A stretch of DNA of 7,547 nucleotides, from positions 4,228 to 11,774 of the forward strand of contig JADDQX010000057.1 in assembly GCA_016781115.1 (NCBI GenBank), given 5' to 3'. The position numbers were made by a program, and so were the translations under genes. Under the pieces are notes generated by a model. The model searched no databases and had not been told where the DNA came from. It saw only the letters and a list, made by a program, of their open reading frames with translations. The first letter of the stretch is position 1; each line of letters opens with the position of its first letter. This document shows positions 1 through 5,393 of the stretch, in pieces. This DNA is from Actinomycetota bacterium. GTDB lineage: Bacteria; Actinomycetota; CADDZG01; WHSQ01.

Positions 1-1
1 C

Positions 2-685
2 GTGGTCGGCGCCGACGGCCGTCACTCCACCATCGCCGAGCTCGTGGATGCGCCGTTCCTCTCCTACACAGCACCTCTTTCCGCGGGCTACTACTCGTAC
101 TTCAGCGGCGTCGAGATGAACGCGACGGTCGAGACCGCGCTGCTCAACGACCTCTTCTGCGTCGTCTTCCCGACCAACGACGGCCTGACCCTCGCCGCGC
201 TCGCGTGGCGTCCCGAGCGTTTCAAGGAGCTGAAGCGCGACATCGAGGGGAACTTCCGCGCCGGCCTGGAGCAACTCGGCGAGCTCGGTCAGCGGGTCCT
301 CGCGGGTGAGCGCATCGAACGGTGGGTCGGCGGATCCGACGTCCCAAACTTCCTTCGTGAGGTGTGGGGGCCGGGGTGGGCACTAGTCGGCGACGCGCTC
401 TTCCACAAGGATCCCGTTCCCGCCGACGGCATCACGGATTCGTTCCGCGCCGCGGACTTCCTCGCGGATGCGATCGACGACGTGTTGCACGGAGGCGAAG
501 AAGCCGAGGCGATGAATCGCTACATCGCCCGACACAATGAGTACGCGTTGCCGCAGCTCGACGCCGCGATAAGGACCGCGAACCTCGACATCGAGCCCGC
601 CAAGCGGGTCGAGGCGTTCTTCGAGATCAGGATGCACAACGAGGCTGAGACCGAGGCGCTACTCGCCGACTCCGTTCCGGCGTAG
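2..685 (+). CDS. FAD-dependent oxidoreductase/monooxygenase, C-terminal part (5' end outside window)
   Basis: The reading frame is open from the window edge, so the true start lies upstream; the GTG at 2 is an internal valine codon. The visible 227 residues begin with the GADGRHS motif (the DG fingerprint of class A flavin monooxygenases, near residues 3-9). At about residues 125-155 comes GWALVGDA...KDPVPADGITDSFRAADFLA, the GD motif that contacts the FAD ribityl and pyrophosphate groups, followed by the usual glycine-rich turn and helix. The N-terminal Rossmann GxGxxG segment must lie off the window. Known members use FAD and NAD(P)H to oxidise or reduce aromatic or isoprenoid-like substrates in the cytoplasm; the substrate here cannot be told. 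It could also be a geranylgeranyl-reductase-like or halogenase-like flavoprotein. It converges on a broken TetR gene, a regulator type often found beside such enzymes. Confidence 0.85.
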   Translation: MVGADGRHSTIAELVDAPFLSYTAPLSAGYYSYFSGVEMNATVETALLNDLFCVVFPTNDGLTLAALAWRPERFKELKRDIEGNFRAGLEQLGELGQRVLAGERIERWVGGSDVPNFLREVWGPGWALVGDALFHKDPVPADGITDSFRAADFLADAIDDVLHGGEEAEAMNRYIARHNEYALPQLDAAIRTANLDIEPAKRVEAFFEIRMHNEAETEALLADSVPA

Positions 686-760
686 ACGATCCATCAACGA
701 GAAGGAGCTGCCCGTCCCGGTTGTCGAGACCTCCTTTCGCCACCCCGCGGCAACGCTGCG

Positions 761-929
761 TCAGTTCCAGGGTTTGTAGATCGCCATTGGCACGACCCCG
801 GTTGTTCTTGCGATCTCGCGCATGCTCATGGACTGAAGGCCGCCCTTCTGCCTGAGCGACGGCGGTAGCGGGGACCCTCTCCTTGGAGAGGACCATCCAG
901 CGGCCGCTCCAGATGCGAACCAGGAGCAA
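761..929 (-). pseudogene. TetR-family regulator, frameshifted N-terminal remnant
   Basis: Two minus-strand frames together spell a TetR helix-turn-helix. From about 896 one frame reads MVLSKERVPATAVAQAE. Skipping one base at 845, the next frame reads GGLQSMSMREIARTTGVV and then PMAIYKPW, ending at a TGA at 761-763. TetR proteins commonly have LSRERV..ALALADEGGLEALSMRxIAxxLGVxPMALYRHV here, so helices 1-3 including the recognition helix are recognisable but split by an indel. About one residue is missing at the joint. The ligand-binding domain is absent, and what follows runs into the convergent oxidoreductase gene. A third frame just after the stop contains LDNRDGQLLLVD, faintly like the usual N/KDELLDAxVD segment, but I am not sure of it. 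The upstream limit is uncertain: TTG at 929 or ATG at 896. The product cannot work as a repressor as sequenced. Confidence 0.6.
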
Positions 930-940
930 CTCATCCCTTT

Positions 941-945
941 GGAGG
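941..945 (+). promoter_or_regulatory. Shine-Dalgarno for the 954 leader ORF
   Basis: GGAGG stands 8 nt before the ATG at 954. It is the only good ribosome binding site ahead of the 954/1010 pair; no such motif precedes the ATG at 1010. Confidence 0.6.
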
Positions 946-953
946 ATCTCAGG

Positions 954-1010
954 ATGCGTACAAAGACAACCGACGCGAGCGACATGGTCGCGACCATCGT
1001 CGTCGAGTAA
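954..1010 (+). CDS. 18-codon leader ORF translationally coupled to the next gene
   Basis: This ORF encodes MRTKTTDASDMVATIVVE. It has a good GGAGG Shine-Dalgarno 8 nt upstream of its ATG and ends with a TAA that overlaps the ATG of the membrane protein gene (TAATG, 1008-1012). The membrane gene has no ribosome binding site of its own (the preceding bases are gtcgtcgagta), so ribosomes finishing the leader probably restart there. The peptide has no run of one amino acid to suggest classical attenuation and no recognisable domain. It may only be a loading device, or the shortened end of an older gene. Seen directly: the ORF, the Shine-Dalgarno and the overlap. Inferred: coupling. Confidence 0.5.
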   Translation: MRTKTTDASDMVATIVVE

Positions 1011-1378
1011 TGCTGCTCCTCAGGCGTGTGGGTGCCGCTGCGCTGTTGATCCAAGGGGGCGTGCACCTGCAGCAGTACCTCGACGGCTTTTCTGCGATCT
1101 CGGTCATCGGGCCGCTCTTCCTCCTGAACGCAGTGTCATCGGTGGGGCTGGCCGTCTGGCTCTTGAAGAGCGATGCGGTGGCTCCTCTGGGGGCAAGCAT
1201 CGCTCTGCTGGCCGGGTCGCTTGTATCTCTGTTTCTGGCGCGCACGACCGGGTTGTTCGGTTACGTCAGCGCGGGCTATGGGGTCAGCGAGGTCCTGGCG
1301 ATCATCTTCGAATCGATTGGGGTGGTCAGCCTTGGTATAGCAGCAGTGACCCGTCACCGCTCTCGAGCGCCCGCCTGA
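1010..1378 (+). CDS. Small integral membrane protein, four predicted helices
   Basis: The 122-residue protein is strongly hydrophobic, with about four membrane segments near residues 5-22, 33-53, 57-76 and 88-111. Short loops separate them and a basic tail (RHRSRAPA) is probably cytoplasmic. Features include HLQQYLDGFSAI after helix 1 and GPLFLLNAVSS at the start of helix 2. Similar small membrane proteins with an IGPLFLLN-like segment are, as I recall, common and uncharacterised in actinomycetes; no enzymatic motif is visible. The start is set by the ATG of the TAATG overlap with the 954 leader ORF, because no Shine-Dalgarno precedes it. Downstream genes are remnants, so no operon partner is evident. 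Confidence 0.7.
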   Translation: MLLLRRVGAAALLIQGGVHLQQYLDGFSAISVIGPLFLLNAVSSVGLAVWLLKSDAVAPLGASIALLAGSLVSLFLARTTGLFGYVSAGYGVSEVLAIIFESIGVVSLGIAAVTRHRSRAPA

Positions 1379-1446
1379 GAACGCCAAGAGACCCGATCGG
1401 GACAGCTGTCGAGTCATCACCCAAACCGTCAGAGATCAGCCGGAAC

Positions 1447-1614
1447 ACATGGAAAACATCAGGCGGGCTCCGGTTCGAGGATGAGAAGTGGGTCCTCTAC
1501 TGGAGCGATCGCAACGAGAAGTGGCACGTCTAAGACCTGTTCGACCCGAATCCCGATCTCTCGGCGGCGGTGGCCGAGGTCGACGACGATCCGACAGGCA
1601 TCTTCTGGGGCTGA
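1447..1614 (+). pseudogene. DUF3024 protein, truncated and with an in-frame TAA
   Basis: One frame reads W..SGGLRFEDEKW, then VLYWSDRNEKWHV, then a TAA (1531-1533), and continues in the same frame as DLFDPNPDLSAAVAEVDDDP and TGIFWG before TGA. DUF3024 proteins (about 100-115 residues, function unknown) typically end with a WxLYWRDRNxxxHxYD segment and the terminal motif DPTxIFWG. The match before and after the stop is good, and the TAA sits exactly where the family has tyrosine (TAC or TAT), so one substitution explains it. The N-terminal half cannot be found in any frame upstream (1379-1446), so the gene is also truncated. It has no start codon or ribosome binding site. Confidence 0.7.
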
Positions 1615-1666
1615 GTCGAAGGTATGGTTTGTGGCGATGACGGACCAGCGGATCATCCAAGGAGGT

Positions 1667-1707
1667 GACGGAGGCATCCCCTCCACCGTCGTGCCCCTAT
1701 AAGGGGC
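1667..1707 (+). other. Two adjacent hairpins in the leader of the 1726 gene
   Basis: The first hairpin pairs GACGGAGG (1667-1674) with CCTCC...GTC (1680-1690), with a 3-nt bulge. The second is GCCCCT-ATA-AGGGGC (1693-1707), a perfect 6-bp stem. They end 6 nt before the AGGAGG ribosome binding site of the 1726 gene. They might affect its translation or close off upstream transcription, but no T-run follows, and the link to function is conjecture. Confidence 0.35.
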
Positions 1708-1725
1708 TGACACAGGAGGAAGACG

Positions 1726-2040
1726 ATGCCTTACCGGGTCCGCATCCGGAAGTTTTTGAACAAGCGCGGCTACCACGCCGGTGCTTACGTACTCGCTGAG
1801 GTCGAGGACTCGACGAAGCACAAGAAGGGTAAGCATGGCTGGCCCTACGTTCACGTCGACCTGACGCTCGCAGATTGCAGCCGTGTCGTGAGCTTCGATA
1901 TCGACCTGTCCACTGCCGGGCAGCGCGCGAACAGTCTGCACAAGGTCGACCTCATGATCGAGACGCTGATCAAGTTCCGTGCCGCGCTTCAGGCGGAGGT
2001 GGACCTGGCCGCCGAAAGGAGCCGCAGCAAGAACCGCTGA
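1726..2040 (+). CDS. Unrecognised basic protein, 104 residues
   Basis: I do not recognise this protein. The ATG is well supported by AGGAGG at 1714-1719, 6 nt upstream, and by an in-frame stop further upstream. The sequence starts with a very basic segment (MPYRVRIRKFLNKRG), has a lysine/histidine-rich loop (STKHKKGKHGW, about 29-39), then alternating hydrophobic residues suggesting beta strands (YVHVDLTLADC, VVSFDID), and ends in an amphipathic helix with a basic tail (RSRSKNR). No signal peptide or membrane segment is present, so a small cytoplasmic alpha+beta protein, perhaps nucleic-acid binding, is likely. Its TGA is immediately followed by the stop of the convergent lipoprotein gene, leaving no room for an intergenic terminator. 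Confidence 0.65.
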   Translation: MPYRVRIRKFLNKRGYHAGAYVLAEVEDSTKHKKGKHGWPYVHVDLTLADCSRVVSFDIDLSTAGQRANSLHKVDLMIETLIKFRAALQAEVDLAAERSRSKNR

Positions 2041-2760
2041 TCAGCTCTTGGGCGTTACCTCGACATCGATCACATCCCCGACGTACGCCTTCACTCCCGG
2101 CGCGGGATCTTGGGCGATGACGATCGGGTTACCGCACGGTCGTCTCGTCAGGGCGTAGACGGAGCGAGACATCTTCATCAACCGGCCCGCGCTACATGGG
2201 GTCGTCTCGCCTCGGATCTCGATGTCGAGTCCTCGTCGAAAGCTCGGCAAACACGCATCGATCCTGCGCCCGATCAGGTTGGGCACCGTCGTACGCCTAC
2301 CCATACTCAGCTTCCGGTGTTGTCTCCTGATCTCGGCTGCTAGCCGCTCAGGCAGGCGCGTGTAGCAGAGCGCATCGGACGACTCGTAATCATCGAGCGG
2401 CCGTGGGAACGTCGCCGCTCCGTGTACCCACACTTGTTCGCCGGGCTGCATCGGTTCGTCGTCCGTGTCGACAACGGCGACCTGGCTCCCATAGGTCAGG
2501 ACACACGCGGGCACAACCTCTTTCTGTGTGTGGTTGACGACTTCGATCTCGGTCTGAATGACCGTGAGCTCGAACGGATCTCCGGGTTTGCTCGAACCCC
2601 CCTTGAGGTTCCAGCCTCCACCTTCGAGCACCTGCGGGGGCGCGGACTGTGCAGCAGCGCCATCGCTGGCTGGTGCAGTTTCGCTACGAGACGGCGGGGC
2701 GTCTCCGCACCCGGCCGTTACGAGCGCAGCAACCAGCAGCAGCGAGTACCTCAGACTCAT
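2041..2760 (-). CDS. Lipoprotein with C-terminal PASTA-like domain
   Basis: The start is placed at ATG 2760 (MSLRYSLLL), two codons inside a possible TTG at 2766; the Shine-Dalgarno is weak either way. Residues 1-18 form a lipoprotein signal (RYSLLLVAALVTAGC), so Cys18 should be lipidated and the protein anchored outside the membrane. A Ser/Ala/Pro-rich linker follows (about 20-45), then a beta-rich middle domain with SDALCY near its end, then at about 157-239 a PASTA-like module: TVPNLIGRRIDAC at the start and VIAQDPAPGVKAYVGDVIDVEV at the end. PASTA domains bind cell-wall muropeptides or beta-lactams in Ser/Thr kinases and penicillin-binding proteins. Here an insert of about 25 residues with two cysteines splits the module, and a third cysteine lies nearby. 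A wall-associated role is inferred. Confidence 0.75.
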   Translation of the reverse strand: MSLRYSLLLVAALVTAGCGDAPPSRSETAPASDGAAAQSAPPQVLEGGGWNLKGGSSKPGDPFELTVIQTEIEVVNHTQKEVVPACVLTYGSQVAVVDTDDEPMQPGEQVWVHGAATFPRPLDDYESSDALCYTRLPERLAAEIRRQHRKLSMGRRTTVPNLIGRRIDACLPSFRRGLDIEIRGETTPCSAGRLMKMSRSVYALTRRPCGNPIVIAQDPAPGVKAYVGDVIDVEVTPKS

Positions 2761-2859
2761 GTCCAAACAGACGCCCGAACGAGTCCTAGCGTTGCATTAC
2801 CGCGTAGCTGATCAGGTGGTGCCGGAGTGTCCAGCATCACCGGAACAGGACAGGTCGGG

Positions 2860-2902
2860 TGGGTCGCCAGGGAATCGAACCCTGAACCTACGGATTAAGA
2901 GT
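2860..2902 (-). repeat. 3' fragment of tRNA-Lys(CUU): probable integration (att) site
   Basis: Read on the minus strand from 2902, the sequence gives the last anticodon-stem base, the loop CTCTTAA (anticodon CTT, 2899-2897), TCCGT, a 5-nt variable region, the T-arm CAGGG-TTCGATT-CCCTG, the acceptor strand GCGACCC and discriminator A (2860). This is tRNA positions 31-73 without a gap. The expected 5' half (GGGTCGC acceptor strand, D-arm and ACGGA stem) is absent: the bases from 2903 up do not pair with the fragment. CCA is not encoded. Such 3' halves mark the far end of elements that integrate into tRNA genes with a tyrosine recombinase. The intact gene should then lie at higher coordinates beyond the window, with the element between. 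Confidence 0.75.
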
Positions 2903-3113
2903 TTGAACGCGTCCAACTCCCTGACCTGCACCTTCGCGCCAATCTGTGGCCTCACCAGGGCGTTTGATTGACCATCGTTTCTCGTTGTTGAGCATCATTT
3001 TCCGTCCTCGCGTGGGTTTTTTGTGGGGTGGAGTACGCGACCGAATCAGGAAGTGGGCAACGATCCTTGAGGCGAAGGCAGGTCTTCGAGCCCTCTCATT
3101 TCCGGCGCGGTGG
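2903..3113. other. Non-coding, T-rich stretch beside the tRNA fragment
   Basis: There is no convincing gene here. From about 2963 to 3025 the composition is visibly richer in T than its surroundings and includes a run of six T (3018-3023). This is compatible with the inner end of an inserted element. A weak inverted repeat, GGCGAAG...CTTCGAGCC (3071-3092), lies downstream of the 3114 gene's stop and might help end its transcript. Confidence 0.35.
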
Positions 3114-3587
3114 TCACGGGGATAGCAGTATCCCTAGCAACATCCCATACACGATATGAGCTACCAGCGTCACAACTGCAGTGGCGCGACCGTAGTTCGC
3201 GCCCAGCAGGCCGGGTGGCTCGAGGATCACGCTTCGGTCTGGCCCGCTGCGATCCGACGCCATCCGAGGATGGACCCCCGGCAGCAGCGGGATGATCAGC
3301 GTCAAAGCCGCGACACCGTGTAGAAGTCCGAAGAGACCACCAAGCCACCAGTCCGATTGATTGAGCAGACTGAAGCCGGCCGCGTAGAACAGAGCGAAGA
3401 ACTGTCCGTTTACGAGATGCATGAGGGCGCCCACGACGCGGGCGCGATCAGGATCCTCCACGAAGATCGTTCCCAGCATCATCGGGATGTCCATGCGTGT
3501 CTGACCCGCGAGTTGGGCCCCAACGAGGATGGCTGTCAGAGTCACGGTCGCTCCGAACCCGAACGTCGCCCAACCGCCCCAGTCCAT
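3114..3587 (-). CDS. Four-helix membrane protein coupled to GH15
   Basis: The 157-residue protein has about four membrane segments (roughly 5-25, 50-72, 78-100 and 133-155). Two long loops hold conserved-looking text: IPMMLGTIFVEDPDRARVVG before helix 2 (HLVNGQFFALFYAA), and HPRMASDRSGPDR followed by EPPGLLGANYGR before the last helix (VVTLVAHIVYGMLLG). From memory, a family with the MLGTxFxxDxDRA, HPRMASE and LEPPGxLxxNYG signatures is widespread and unnamed. The histidines at helix ends (HLVNG, GLLHG, VAHIVYG) could bind metal or haem, but this is unproven. Its ATG overlaps the GH15 stop as TGATG (3589-3585), so it is almost certainly translated after that gene and is the last gene of the minus-strand cluster. 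Confidence 0.75.
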   Translation of the reverse strand: MDWGGWATFGFGATVTLTAILVGAQLAGQTRMDIPMMLGTIFVEDPDRARVVGALMHLVNGQFFALFYAAGFSLLNQSDWWLGGLFGLLHGVAALTLIIPLLPGVHPRMASDRSGPDRSVILEPPGLLGANYGRATAVVTLVAHIVYGMLLGILLSP

Positions 3588-5392
3588 CAGCTGGCCTTGT
3601 CCGTCACTCGTGCGGAACGCTCGAGGGCGAGGGCAGCTTGGACCAAGGTCGCATGCGTGAATGCCTGAGGGAAGTTGCCGATGAGTTCGCCCGTGGACGG
3701 CTCCAGCTGCTCGCTGAACAGCCCCACGTCGTTGGCGTAAGAGAGGAGCCTGTCGAAGAGCTCGTCAGCCTCACCAACTCGGCCCACCCGTGCAAGAGCC
3801 TGGACCAGCCAGAAGGAGCACGGGAGGAAGGCTCCCTCACTGCCCTCGAGTTCATCGGCTCGGCGCTCGTAGCGGAGTAACAGCCCTGGAGCGATCTCCA
3901 GCTCCCGCCGGATCATCTCGATGGTGCGGAGCATCAGTGGGGCGTTACTTGGTTCGAACTCGAGCACGGGCAACAACAGCAGAGAAGCATCGAGGCCTTG
4001 CTCGCCAGCCTTCCACGTCAGGGTGTTGCGATCATGATCGACGCCGTGGGAACGGACCCATGCAGCCAGCGCCTTGCGCTCTCGGACCCACTTAGCAGTT
4101 CGTGAGCTACGGACGCGGCGTCGTGAGGCCAGACGGACGATGCGATCGAGAGCCAGCCACGCCATCAACTTGGAGTGGACGTACTGGGCGGGATCACCTC
4201 TTACCTCCCAGATCCCGGCGTCAGGTTCCTTCCATCTGCCGGCGACGAGATCTGCGTATCCCGCCAGTGCCCGCCACGTCTCGCCGTGCAGTCGTCGTCC
4301 CGAGTTCTCAAGCAGGTAGGCGGCATCGATCACCCAGCCGTAGACATCAAGCTGATGCTGCCCCTTCGCTCCGTTGCCGACCCGTACCGGACGGCTTTCC
4401 ATGAATCCCGAAACGTCAATCTCCTCTTCGTCAGCACCGGGCTTGCCATAAATGTCGTAGAGGACGCTCAGACGTGGGCGCGTCAGACGGCTCGCATGGA
4501 GCAACCAGTGCATGAACGAATGGGCGAGCTCGTCATCTCCGGCGGAAAGGAAAGCTGCGATTCCGATCGATGCGTCGCGAGGCCATGCGTACCTGTAGTC
4601 CCAATTGCGACCCGACCCGATCGCTTCGGGAAGCGAGGTCGTGGGGGCAGCGACCGGCGCCCCAGATGGACTGTATGTAAGGAGTCGTAACGTGAGAAGA
4701 CTTCTGATGACGGCTGGCCGGTGTGGTCCTTCGTAGGTGAGACGTTGTGACCAGTCGCGCCACCAGGTGTCCGTGGCCTGCAGCAGCTCAGCTGCTCGAT
4801 CCGGCCTGCAAAAGGCAATCGGGCTTCGATCCGCGATCGAGAGCACGAAGGTGAGTGATTCTCCGGCGCGCAAGTCAATCTTGATGTTCCGTCCTGGCAC
4901 GAGAGCGATGTCATCGCTGCACTCGAGCGAGATAGCCAGGGAACCCCACTCGCAGACGAGCACATCGCGCATGCGACGCACTCTCTCCGGAGGTCTCCCC
5001 GGAAGCCCCCACCGGGGATCGAACACCACCTCGATCTGAACCGAGCCCCCCGTGCATACAAGTTGTCTAACGAGCAGGTTCTGGGGCAGCAACATGCCAG
5101 TGACGTTGGCCACCGTCGCGTCGGTGAGCCGGGCCCGTCCTGTGGCGGTGACCGTGTCGGTCTCTACCACCGTGGACCCTTCGCGATAGCGCTGTCTGGT
5201 TGCGCGTCCGTTCTTCGCTTCGATCGAGAAGATCCCGCCGGCATGTTGATCGATCAGCTTGCCGAACACTGGGGGCGAGTCGAAACGAGGGATGCACATC
5301 CAGTCGATGCCCCCTGTAGCAGAGACAAGCGCCGCTGTTCTCGTGTCGCCGATCAGGGCGTGGTCGCCGATGCGCGTTTCTGCAGAATAGAT
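3587..5392 (-). CDS. Glycoside hydrolase family 15 (trehalase/glucoamylase-like)
   Basis: GH15 enzymes are cytoplasmic inverting exo-acting hydrolases that release glucose from alpha-glucosides (trehalose, maltodextrin, dextran); the substrate cannot be fixed here. From the proposed start the protein has 601 residues, normal for the family. The N-terminal beta-domain opens with IGDHALIGDTRTAALVSATG and GIDWMCIPRFDSP. The (alpha/alpha)6 barrel contains GRNWDYRYAWPRDASI (about 262), HQLDVYGWVIDAAYLL (about 346), GIWEVRG (general acid Glu about 396), GLDASLLLLPVLEF, and GLFSEQ...GNFPQAFTH (general base Glu about 561). No ATG, GTG or TTG exists in frame between the upstream GT gene and the conserved domain. 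The proposed start is ATC at 5392, preceded by GGAGG at 5-nt spacing. The next ATG, in DWMCIPRF, would cut into the domain. The gene begins 1 nt after the glycosyltransferase stop and overlaps the following membrane gene. Confidence 0.85.
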   Translation of the reverse strand: MYSAETRIGDHALIGDTRTAALVSATGGIDWMCIPRFDSPPVFGKLIDQHAGGIFSIEAKNGRATRQRYREGSTVVETDTVTATGRARLTDATVANVTGMLLPQNLLVRQLVCTGGSVQIEVVFDPRWGLPGRPPERVRRMRDVLVCEWGSLAISLECSDDIALVPGRNIKIDLRAGESLTFVLSIADRSPIAFCRPDRAAELLQATDTWWRDWSQRLTYEGPHRPAVIRSLLTLRLLTYSPSGAPVAAPTTSLPEAIGSGRNWDYRYAWPRDASIGIAAFLSAGDDELAHSFMHWLLHASRLTRPRLSVLYDIYGKPGADEEEIDVSGFMESRPVRVGNGAKGQHQLDVYGWVIDAAYLLENSGRRLHGETWRALAGYADLVAGRWKEPDAGIWEVRGDPAQYVHSKLMAWLALDRIVRLASRRRVRSSRTAKWVRERKALAAWVRSHGVDHDRNTLTWKAGEQGLDASLLLLPVLEFEPSNAPLMLRTIEMIRRELEIAPGLLLRYERRADELEGSEGAFLPCSFWLVQALARVGRVGEADELFDRLLSYANDVGLFSEQLEPSTGELIGNFPQAFTHATLVQAALALERSARVTDKAS

Positions 5393-5393
5393 G

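Noticed and set aside
876..891. CCTCTCC-TT-GGAGAGG inverted repeat as an operator
   Set aside because: It lies within the TetR remnant's coding text, with no promoter nearby, and its central spacing is unlike a typical operator.
883..1533. Long plus-strand ORF of 216 codons
   Set aside because: It overlaps the membrane protein gene out of frame with Arg/Ser/Pro-rich text; only its final part is meaningful, as the DUF3024 remnant.
2860..2940. A complete tRNA-Lys gene
   Set aside because: Bases above 2903 give no anticodon-stem 5' strand, D-arm or GGGTCGC acceptor strand, so only the 3' portion is present.
2558..2971. Plus-strand ORF ending in text such as GNRTLNLRIKS
   Set aside because: It is the antisense of the lipoprotein gene followed by a translated tRNA fragment, a common false protein.
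4074..4690. Several plus-strand ORFs of 80-170 codons across the GH15 gene
   Set aside because: They are antisense shadows of a well-conserved GH15 reading frame in GC-rich DNA.
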